From Phascolarctobacterium_A sp034086985 (GTDB lineage: Bacteria; Bacillota; Negativicutes; Acidaminococcales; Acidaminococcaceae), in assembly GCA_034086985.1 (NCBI GenBank), contig JAXDZG010000023.1, forward strand, positions 127,110 to 191,109: DNA of 64,000 bases, written 5' to 3'. The stretch's first letter is position 1, and every line of letters begins with the position of its first letter. Positions 6,912 through 13,550 of this stretch are shown piece by piece. The translations under genes were made by a program, and so were the position numbers. The notes under the pieces are model-generated. The model ran no database searches. It had not been told where the DNA came from and saw nothing but the letters and a program-made list of their open reading frames with translations.

Positions 6912-9455
6912 TTATTTTAAAACCACATCAATGGCGCCGTCACGGAGGACAACCTCAGCCTGCTCGCCATTTTTGATTTCACCGGCCACAATCTTGCGAC
7001 CGAGAATATTCTCTACAGTGTGCACAATAAGACGCTTCAAGGGCCTTGCACCAAAGGCGGGATCGAAGCCAGCCTGAGCCAGGAAGGACACAGCCTCGTC
7101 CGTAGCAGTCAAGGTCAGCTCCAGCTGCTTATTGAGGCGCTCGCCCAGCTCCTGCAGTACCAGCTTAACGATATCCTTAATCTGCTCCTGCTGCAGGGGT
7201 TTGAAGGTAACGATATCGTCCACACGGTTCAGGAACTCAGGACGGAAGAAGTTCATCAGCATTTGCTGAATCTTCTCGCGATCCATTTGGCCCTGATTTT
7301 TCATAATCTCGCTGCTGCCCAGATTACTGGTCATGATAATCAAGGTGTTCTTGAAGTCCACGCTGCGTCCTTGACCATCGGTCAAGCGACCATCATCCAG
7401 CACCTGCAGAAGAACGTTGAAGACATCCGCATGAGCCTTTTCGATTTCGTCCAAAAGGATTACGCAATAAGGGTGACGGCGCACAGCCTCGGTCAGCTGA
7501 CCGCCCTCATCATAGCCCACATATCCTGGAGGGGCACCAATGAGGCGGGATACGGTGTGCTTTTCCATATACTCACTCATATCAATGCGCACCATGTTGC
7601 GCTCATCGTCAAAGAGCACCTCGGCCAAGGTCTTGGCCAGCTCGGTTTTGCCTACGCCGGTGGGGCCTAGGAAGATGAAGGAGCCAATGGGACGGTTGGG
7701 GTCCTTAATGCCGGCGCGAGCACGTACCACGGCCTCGCTGACAGCCTTCACGGCCTCATCCTGTCCAACAACACGCTGATGCAGGATTTCTTCCAAGTGC
7801 ACCAGTTTTTCGCGTTCGCCACTGCCCAAGCGAGCAACAGGTATGCCGGTCCAGGTGCTTACCACCTTGGCAATATCCTCCTCATCCACTTCCTCCTTCA
7901 GCAGCACATTGTCATTGCCCTGCTCATCCTTAGCGGATAAGGTTGACAGCTCCTTTTGCAAAGAGGGCAGACGACCGTATTTCAGCTCGGCCAGCTTGTT
8001 CAAATCATAATCGCGCTCGGCCTGCTCCATCTGCTGCTTTACAGCATCGATTTCCTTCTTCACCTCGCGCACGCGGGCAATGGAGGCCTTTTCTGCATCC
8101 CAACGTTTTACCAAATCATCATTGGCTTGACGCAGCTTAGCCAATTCCTCATTAAGCTTAGCCAAACGCTCCTTAGAAGCATCGTCCTCTTCCTTAGCCA
8201 AAGCCTGAGCTTCGATTTCCAGCTGCAAAATACGGCGTTTACTCTCATCCAGCTCAGTAGGCAGACTATCAATTTCCGTACGCAGACGAGCTGCAGCCTC
8301 ATCCACCAAGTCGATGGCCTTATCGGGCAGGAAACGGTCGTTGATATAACGATTGGAGAGCACAGCGGCCGCTACCAAAGCAGCATCCTTGATGCGCACG
8401 CCGTGGTGCACCTCGTAGCGCTCACGCAGGCCACGCAGGATGGAAATAGTGTCCTCCACGCCCGGCTCCTTAACCATAACAGGCTGGAAGCGGCGCTCTA
8501 GAGCACTGTCCTTTTCAATATACTTGCGATACTCATTCAGGGTAGTGGCGCCGATGCAGCGCAGCTCGCCACGTGCCAGCATGGGCTTTAGAATATTGCC
8601 CGCGTCCATAGCGCCCTCGGCGGCGCCTGCGCCCACCACAGTATGCAGCTCATCGATAAACATGATGATTTGACCGGCGCTGTCGGATACAGCCTTAAGT
8701 ACCTTCTTCAGGCGTTCTTCAAATTCACCGCGGAATTTGGCGCCAGCCACCAAGGCTGCTAAATCCAGAGCATACAAGGTCTTGTTCTTCAAGCCCTCGG
8801 GCACATCCCCTGCCACGATGCGGCGGGCCAAGCCCTCGGCGATGGCAGTCTTGCCAACGCCCGGCTCGCCGATAAGTACGGGGTTATTCTTTTTACGGCG
8901 ACTCAGGATTTCGATAACGCGACGAATTTCTTCATCGCGGCCAATTACCGGGTCCAGCTTACCATCCTTAGCCTTAGCCGTCAAATCCTGACCGTATTTT
9001 TCCAAGGTTTTTTTAGTTTCTTCGTCTGCAGCGGTGTTCTGATACTGCATCCAGGCGGCCTCAACCTTCTTTTTGTCAATACCATATTTACGCAGCAAGG
9101 AAACAACATCGCTATCGCCATCACTGGCCATGGTAGCAACCATGTCGCCCACGGTGATCCCGCCCTTAGCGTTCTGGTTCAAGAGAGCCATTACTCGAGC
9201 AAAGCCAGTGCCCATCATCAGCTGACGGTCCTGACCCTTCACGCCGGGGATTTTATCCAGTAAGGCCTTAGCATCCTGGGTAAAGGCCGCTTCATCAATA
9301 TGCAGACTTTGCAGCAAATATTTAAAGAAGCCCTCGCTACCGCACAGAGCAACCAGCACATGGGCTGTGCTCAGCTCTTGGTGGTAACGCATTACAGCCT
9401 GCTGTTGGGCTGCTTCTAAAATAGATTTCAGCTCTTCGCTGTAGTTTTCATTCAT
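6912..9455 (-). CDS. clpB: ATP-dependent chaperone ClpB (protein disaggregase)
   Basis: Hexameric AAA+ disaggregase that threads aggregated proteins with the help of DnaK. Domain order is complete in 847 aa: N-terminal Clp repeat domain (~1-145), first AAA+ module with Walker A GEPGVGKT and Walker B IMFIDELH, the long coiled-coil middle domain (~395-520, rich in Lys/Glu with AKLNEELAKLRQ) that separates ClpB from ClpA/ClpC, and the second AAA+ module with GPTGVGKTE and VILLDEIEKAH. Pore loops KFRGEFEERL and GYVGYDEGG are intact. ATG at 9455 follows AGGAGGAATAGATT. No CIRCE hairpin was found; the promoter lies ~230 bases upstream, leaving a long leader that contains a repeat element. Confidence 0.97.
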   Translation of the reverse strand: MNENYSEELKSILEAAQQQAVMRYHQELSTAHVLVALCGSEGFFKYLLQSLHIDEAAFTQDAKALLDKIPGVKGQDRQLMMGTGFARVMALLNQNAKGGITVGDMVATMASDGDSDVVSLLRKYGIDKKKVEAAWMQYQNTAADEETKKTLEKYGQDLTAKAKDGKLDPVIGRDEEIRRVIEILSRRKKNNPVLIGEPGVGKTAIAEGLARRIVAGDVPEGLKNKTLYALDLAALVAGAKFRGEFEERLKKVLKAVSDSAGQIIMFIDELHTVVGAGAAEGAMDAGNILKPMLARGELRCIGATTLNEYRKYIEKDSALERRFQPVMVKEPGVEDTISILRGLRERYEVHHGVRIKDAALVAAAVLSNRYINDRFLPDKAIDLVDEAAARLRTEIDSLPTELDESKRRILQLEIEAQALAKEEDDASKERLAKLNEELAKLRQANDDLVKRWDAEKASIARVREVKKEIDAVKQQMEQAERDYDLNKLAELKYGRLPSLQKELSTLSAKDEQGNDNVLLKEEVDEEDIAKVVSTWTGIPVARLGSGEREKLVHLEEILHQRVVGQDEAVKAVSEAVVRARAGIKDPNRPIGSFIFLGPTGVGKTELAKTLAEVLFDDERNMVRIDMSEYMEKHTVSRLIGAPPGYVGYDEGGQLTEAVRRHPYCVILLDEIEKAHADVFNVLLQVLDDGRLTDGQGRSVDFKNTLIIMTSNLGSSEIMKNQGQMDREKIQQMLMNFFRPEFLNRVDDIVTFKPLQQEQIKDIVKLVLQELGERLNKQLELTLTATDEAVSFLAQAGFDPAFGARPLKRLIVHTVENILGRKIVAGEIKNGEQAEVVLRDGAIDVVLK

Positions 9456-9506
9456 AATCTATTCCTCCTGTATCTATTACCTTGCCCTCCATAATTCAAA
9501 CAGTTT

Positions 9507-9663
9507 GCCTCCCCTTTGACGCTAAGACCCACGTTGTCGCAAGCGCAGTGCCGCGAGAACGTGTTGGTCATGCTAATCCCTTGAGGGAAAAGGGGAGGGG
9601 GACCGCTTGCCCACTACCTTGCCTCCCCTTCAAAGGGGAGGGGGACCGCTTGCGGTGGAGGGG
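9507..9663. repeat. GC-rich repeat element in the clpB leader
   Basis: The segment carries two related halves: each has CCTCCCCTT..., then AAGGGGAGGGGGACCGCTTGC, giving short hairpins (CCTCCCCTT/AAGGGGAGG) and a direct duplication of the AGGGGGACCGCTTGC unit; it ends with GGTGGAGGGG. Composition differs sharply from the AT-rich flanks, which suggests an inserted mobile-type repeat. It is transcribed as part of the clpB 5' leader if the promoter at 9688-9715 is used. Confidence 0.6.
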
Positions 9664-9687
9664 TTTATTCAACTTGTTCTATTATGT

Positions 9688-9715
9688 ATTATAACAGCAA
9701 AAGTCAAAAAGTCAA
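9688..9715 (-). promoter_or_regulatory. Probable clpB promoter
   Basis: Minus strand TTGACT (9715-9710), 16-base spacer, TATAAT (9693-9688). A second TTGACT overlaps the spacer, so GTCAAA appears twice 8 bases apart; the spacing differs from a CtsR box (10-base periodicity), so I do not call one. Confidence 0.6.
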
Positions 9716-9758
9716 ATAGGTAAATTTGTTAATTTGGTGAAATCTTTGTCCTTCTTCC

Positions 9759-9787
9759 TTGACAGCATTCGCTGCTTGTGTCACAAT
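9759..9787 (+). promoter_or_regulatory. Probable promoter of lrgA-lrgB
   Basis: TTGACA at 9759-9764, 17-base spacer, CACAAT at 9782-9787; good -35, weak -10. The AGGAGGAG ribosome binding site for the first gene follows. Confidence 0.45.
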
Positions 9788-9829
9788 TAAAATCACTTTT
9801 TGTTTCGTTGTTATGAGGAGGAGTTTTTT

Positions 9830-10189
9830 ATGTCACCCACATCACTATTGCGTGGTATCGCTTTTCTACTACTTTTACAATGGATATCCACGCTGATTAT
9901 TAACGCCTTAGGCGTACCCTTTCCCCCAGCTCTTTTGGGCATGCTGATCTTGACAGCCCTGCTGTGCCGCGGCATCATCCCTGCCAGCTCGGTAGAAGGG
10001 ATTTGCGATATATTAATTTCCAAAATGGGTATGCTGTTTTTGCCCGCCGGAGTCAGCGTAATCCTTTACGCTGATGTGATTAAGGCGGAGCTCATGCCCA
10101 TTGTGGTCTCCATTGTTTTGGTCAGCATTGCGGTTTTGGCTGCTACGGCCCTCTTTTTAGAAGCCATGCTTAAGAAGGGAGGCCACTGA
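9830..10189 (+). CDS. CidA/LrgA family membrane protein
   Basis: A 119-aa protein with four predicted membrane helices (about residues 6-22, 28-46, 61-82, 88-112) and the CidA/LrgA pattern PFPPALLGMLIL. The family is described as holin/antiholin-like and more recently as part of pyruvate or small-metabolite export. The frame extends 10 codons upstream but GAGGAGGAG stands directly before ATG at 9830, which also gives the family-length protein. The partner LrgB/CidB gene starts one base after its stop. Confidence 0.85.
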   Translation: MSPTSLLRGIAFLLLLQWISTLIINALGVPFPPALLGMLILTALLCRGIIPASSVEGICDILISKMGMLFLPAGVSVILYADVIKAELMPIVVSIVLVSIAVLAATALFLEAMLKKGGH

Positions 10190-10190
10190 G

Positions 10191-10901
10191 ATGTTTCCCG
10201 ATAGCTTACTCAACTCGCCTCTTTTTGGTATCGGCCTGACCGTTATTTTATATGCCTTTAGTGAAGTTCTCGTAGATAGGCTCAATCTGCGCATCCTGCC
10301 GCCCTTTGTACCGGCCTGTGTGGGTATCATTGCGATTTTAGTCTATACGCCTGGCTTGGAGTATCAGCAATATGCTGCCGGTGCTGAGTTTATCAATTTC
10401 CTGCTGGGCCCAGCCACCATTGCCTTGGCCCTGCCTCTATATAAAAATCGTAAAATCATCCAAGAAAAGGCACTGCCCATCTTAGGCGGCGTTACTATTG
10501 CTACTGTGGTTGCCATCGTAGTCATGTACTTTAGCGCCAAGGGCTTGGGCGCCAGCGAAAAGGTGCTCCTGAGCCTTATTCCTAAATCCGTGACCACCCC
10601 TATTGCCATTGATGTCTCCAAAACCATCGGTGGCATCCCCGCCCTGACAACTGCCGCTGTTATCCTTACCGGTATGCTCGGCGCCACCTTCAACCACAAG
10701 CTGCTGAAGCTTTTTGGTATCAAGAACGATATCGCCGCTGGCCTCGCCATCGGCGCCTCCAGCCACGGGCTCGGCGCCAGCGCCTGCGCTAGCGTCAGCC
10801 CCGTGCAGCTGGCTATCGGTGGCGTGGCTATCGCCCTGACGGGCATTGCCACCTCCATTTTGGCGCCTATTCTGTTACCCATACTGAAGAGTATTTGGTG
10901 A
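10191..10901 (+). CDS. LrgB/CidB family membrane protein
   Basis: A 236-aa, strongly hydrophobic protein of the LrgB family. Characteristic stretches are the Pro-rich loop LRILPPFVPACVGII, LLSLIPKSVTTPIAID and the glycine-rich SSHGLGASAC near the C-terminus. It begins one base after the CidA/LrgA-type gene with GGGAGG in that gene's 3' end as ribosome binding site, so the two are coupled. The pair is thought to form a two-component membrane system (murein hydrolase control, or pyruvate uptake/export as in PftAB). A LytSR-type regulator is not adjacent. A bidirectional terminator follows. Confidence 0.9.
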   Translation: MFPDSLLNSPLFGIGLTVILYAFSEVLVDRLNLRILPPFVPACVGIIAILVYTPGLEYQQYAAGAEFINFLLGPATIALALPLYKNRKIIQEKALPILGGVTIATVVAIVVMYFSAKGLGASEKVLLSLIPKSVTTPIAIDVSKTIGGIPALTTAAVILTGMLGATFNHKLLKLFGIKNDIAAGLAIGASSHGLGASACASVSPVQLAIGGVAIALTGIATSILAPILLPILKSIW

Positions 10902-10915
10902 GCAAGTTAAGGCAG

Positions 10916-10946
10916 AACGCTTGTTTCGCGTAACGTTTCGTTACAG
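10916..10946 (-). repeat. Dispersed palindromic repeat R, copy A
   Basis: Read on the minus strand: CTGTAACGAAACGTTACGCG then AAACAAGCGTT. It shares the core GTAAC-GAAAC-GTTAC and the trailing AAACARRCGTT with copies at 41126, 45864 and 51772. Confidence 0.65.
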
Positions 10947-10970
10947 AGATGAAAAGCCCTAAATAAAAAA

Positions 10971-11016
10971 AATCCCTGTTTTATCACTAATGAAGTCATA
11001 AAACAGGGATTTTTTT
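10971..11016. terminator. Bidirectional terminator between lrgB and cupin gene
   Basis: AATCCCTGTTTTAT pairs with ATAAAACAGGGATT, flanked by an A run on the left and a T run on the right, so it works for both converging genes. Confidence 0.9.
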
Positions 11017-11034
11017 GTTATAAACAAGAATTGC

Positions 11035-11382
11035 TTAACCCTTAATAACCAGCGCTTGCAAAAGCAAATCCTCGGTAGCATTGGCAGGATTACCGACGGA
11101 GTGACCTTCCCCATTAGGGCAGTGTACTCTGTCACCTGCATGAAGCGTCATAGGTGTACCATTGTCGTTATAATCGGCGGTACCTTGGAGTACTACAATG
11201 GTTTCACTATTGCCCGTGTGCACATGGTAGCCTAGGCTGCAGCCGGGCTTTAAGGTTACCTTAGCGTACATGACAACAGTGTCGTTAAGCATAGCCTCAT
11301 CAATATAATGTTCAATAATCACATCACCGTTGCCGCCAAAGCGGTTGCAGCTGATATCAGTTTTCATATTTCCTAAAAGCAT
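11035..11382 (-). CDS. Small cupin-domain protein
   Basis: A 115-aa single cupin barrel. The metal-binding motif 1 is seen as GCSLGYHVHTGNSETIVVLQG (His, His, Glu in order) and motif 2 as GDRVHCPNGEGHSVGN with a histidine. Such proteins bind a divalent metal and small sugar or acid ligands; no specific activity can be assigned. The frame continues upstream into the tRNA, but ATG at 11382 has AAAGGAGGCG ahead and gives the usual length. It lies directly downstream of tRNA-Ser on the same strand. Confidence 0.85.
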   Translation of the reverse strand: MLLGNMKTDISCNRFGGNGDVIIEHYIDEAMLNDTVVMYAKVTLKPGCSLGYHVHTGNSETIVVLQGTADYNDNGTPMTLHAGDRVHCPNGEGHSVGNPANATEDLLLQALVIKG

Positions 11383-11402
11383 AAAAACGCCTCCTTTTAG
11401 GT

Positions 11403-11494
11403 TGGCGGAGATGGTGGGATTCGAACCCACGGGCCCGGTTAAGGGCTGACCCGATTTCGAGTCGGGCGCGTTATGACCACTTCGCTACATCTCC
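11403..11494 (-). tRNA. tRNA-Ser (anticodon CGA)
   Basis: Acceptor GGAGATG pairs with CATCTCC; anticodon stem CCCGA/TCGGG encloses loop CTCGAAA giving anticodon CGA for UCG codons. A long variable arm, T-loop GGTTCGAATCC, discriminator G and an encoded CCA are all present. 92 nt fits class II tRNA-Ser. Confidence 0.97.
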
Positions 11495-11662
11495 ATGTTC
11501 ATTGTCTTCCAGCACTTCTAATGTGCTCTTACTATAGGCTTATATTATATATGATTTTGCCTTTGTTGGCAATATGAAGCAGGAAAGTCTGTGATTTTTT
11601 GTAACCTTTTTAGCACTCTTAACCTGTAAAACCTAGTGAAATAGTAAAATATGCGCTTTTGT

Positions 11663-11691
11663 TTGCAAAAATGTCATTTAGCTGTTAAAAT
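11663..11691 (+). promoter_or_regulatory. Promoter of metF operon
   Basis: TTGCAA at 11663-11668 and TAAAAT at 11686-11691 with a 17-base spacer, ~35 bases before metF. No SAM riboswitch is seen in the leader. Confidence 0.55.
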
Positions 11692-11727
11692 AGCTAGCAA
11701 ATGCTGTGAAATGAGGGAGAAGATTTT

Positions 11728-12603
11728 ATGCAGACAAAAAGAATTATAGATATCCTAAAGACTGATAAAGTAAGCATTTCCTGTGAGCTCTTTCCGCCTA
11801 AGCAGGGCACGGAGCTACAAAACAGCTTGGAAATCGTCAATAAAATTGCTCAGGTGCATCCGTCCTACATGAGTGTGACCTACGGGGCCGGTGGCAGCAC
11901 TGTAGGCTATTCGGCAGCGCTGGCTAAAGAGGTGCAGGACAATGACATTCCTGCGCTGGCTCATTTAACCTGCGTAAAGGCGGATGAGGAAAAAATCAAG
12001 GGCGTTTTACATGATTTTAAGGCTAATGGCATCGAAAACATCTTGGCGCTGCGGGGCGATATTCCTGCAGGCTTAGCAAAGGACGCGATTGGTAGCTTTG
12101 CTCATGCCAGCGATTTAATGCGCTTTGTTAAGGAGCAAGGAGATTTTTGTGTAGGCGGCGCTGCCTACCCCGAAGGTCATCCTGAGTCCGGCAGCTTGGC
12201 TAACGATATCGAAAACACTAAGTTTAAGGTGGAGGCCGGGGTGGATTTTTTAGTAACCCAAATGTTTTTTGACAATACCATTTTGTATAACTATATGTTC
12301 CGTTTGCTCAAGGCAGGTATCAATGTGCCGGTGGTACCGGGCATCATGCCGGTGACCAACGCCAGCCAGATTATCCGCATTTGCCAGCTCAGCGGTACCA
12401 AGCTGCCGCCTCAGTTCCGCGCTATGGTGGAAAAATTTGCGGATAAGCCTGCAGCGCTCAAGCAATCAGGCATTGCCTATGCAACGGGACAGATTATCGA
12501 CCTTGTTGCCAACGGCTTCAGCCATATCCATATTTATACTATGAACCGACCTGAGATTATCGGTGGGATTATGGCTAATCTGTCAGAGATTGTGAAGGAC
12601 TAA
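11728..12603 (+). CDS. metF: 5,10-methylenetetrahydrofolate reductase
   Basis: FAD-dependent (beta/alpha)8 barrel enzyme reducing methylene-THF to methyl-THF, the methyl donor used by MetH. The catalytic Glu20 sits in SCELFPPK, and SVTYGAGGST, ALRGDIP and VTQMFFDN are family signatures. 291 aa is the normal bacterial length. GAGGGAGAAGA precedes the ATG. It is followed after 5 bases by the MetH activation protein and then metH, so the three genes provide the complete methyl transfer branch to methionine. Confidence 0.95.
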   Translation: MQTKRIIDILKTDKVSISCELFPPKQGTELQNSLEIVNKIAQVHPSYMSVTYGAGGSTVGYSAALAKEVQDNDIPALAHLTCVKADEEKIKGVLHDFKANGIENILALRGDIPAGLAKDAIGSFAHASDLMRFVKEQGDFCVGGAAYPEGHPESGSLANDIENTKFKVEAGVDFLVTQMFFDNTILYNYMFRLLKAGINVPVVPGIMPVTNASQIIRICQLSGTKLPPQFRAMVEKFADKPAALKQSGIAYATGQIIDLVANGFSHIHIYTMNRPEIIGGIMANLSEIVKD

Positions 12604-12608
12604 GGCTT

Positions 12609-13241
12609 ATGGAGTACAATAGAAGGGAAGCCTTGCGCTATTTACGGGCGCGGCCTGACGATAAGGACGCGCAGATGTTGGTAGATACGGTGTATTTGAA
12701 GCTGCGTAACGAGGTGCAGGCGCGGCACGTGCTGCAAAAGCACCGCGTGGCAGTGGATGCTGAGGGCGTGACGCTGGACAGCGGCACGCGCTTTCGCTCC
12801 CGCGACTTGGCTGCGCACGTGAAGGGCTGCCAAGAGGTGCTCCTTTTAGGAGCAACCTTGGGCAGCCGTGTGGACGCAGCCATCCGTCGCTTGGCTCTAG
12901 GCAGCGTAGCCGAAGGGGCCGCGGCACAGGCCGTGGCCGCGGCGCTGATTGAAAGCTATTGTGATGAGGTGCAGGCCCAGTTCGATACGGGCGGGCTGGC
13001 CCAGCGGCCACGCTTTTCGCCGGGCTACGGGGATTGGGATTTGGCGGAGCAGCAGCTCCTCTTTCCAGTGCTGAACTGTGCGAAGATGATAGGCCTCACG
13101 CTTACTGACGGCTGCATGATGGCGCCGTCCAAGTCAGTGACGGCAGTAATCGGCTTGTCGACGGACGTGCAATGCGTTTGGAATAAGTGCATGACCTGTG
13201 GGAATATTAATTGCCCATATAGAGCAAGTGATGATAATTAA
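12609..13241 (+). CDS. Stand-alone methionine synthase reactivation-domain protein
   Basis: A 210-aa protein matching the vitamin-B12-dependent methionine synthase activation domain, which in E. coli is fused to the C-terminus of MetH and reductively remethylates the inactivated cobalamin with SAM. The conserved block RFSPGYGDWDL..Q is present; the family C-terminal cysteine cluster is CMTCGNINCPYR. The MetH encoded next door lacks this domain, so the two proteins complement each other. The gene begins 5 bases after metF. Its middle portion is conspicuously GC-rich compared with metF and metH. Confidence 0.88.
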   Translation: MEYNRREALRYLRARPDDKDAQMLVDTVYLKLRNEVQARHVLQKHRVAVDAEGVTLDSGTRFRSRDLAAHVKGCQEVLLLGATLGSRVDAAIRRLALGSVAEGAAAQAVAAALIESYCDEVQAQFDTGGLAQRPRFSPGYGDWDLAEQQLLFPVLNCAKMIGLTLTDGCMMAPSKSVTAVIGLSTDVQCVWNKCMTCGNINCPYRASDDN

Positions 13242-13256
13242 ATCAGAATGAAAAAT

Positions 13257-13517
13257 TGTATATCTTTCAAGTCAAATGAAATTATTGTTGAGATATGATA
13301 ATAAATACAATGAAGAGTAAAAATTGAGGTATTATATATCTTGTAGGGAATTGAAATTTTAGCTCATGAGTGGTTGGTACAATAGAAGCAAGGTTTCGAA
13401 AACCCAAATATGTCTTCGAACAAATTGGACACCGCAGCTTCGTGATTGTACCCCACGAAATGAGCGTTAAGAAATTTCATTTGACCGGAAAGATATAAAT
13501 ACCCAGAATTTGATTTA
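13257..13517. repeat. Long imperfect palindrome before metH
   Basis: The gene-free stretch from 13242 to 13550 holds a near-palindrome of ~200 bp centred on TTCGAA at 13415-13420. Matched arm blocks moving outwards: GAAGC/GCTTC, GGTACAAT/ATTGTACC, GTGG/CCAC, GCTCAT/ATGAGC, TGAAATTT/AAATTTCA, GTATTATATATCTT against AAGATATAAATAC. The outer right arm (13473-13499) can instead pair almost perfectly with 13257-13283, so two exclusive foldings exist. It may be a miniature inverted-repeat element or a leader RNA for metH. Confidence 0.6.
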
Positions 13518-13550
13518 ATGATTATAAAGTGTTTTAAGGAGATAGGAAGT

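Noticed and set aside
9456..9800. CIRCE or CtsR control site before clpB
   Set aside because: No TTAGCACTC-N9-GAGTGCTAA; the GTCAAA pair has 8-base rather than 10-base spacing and overlaps the -35 region.
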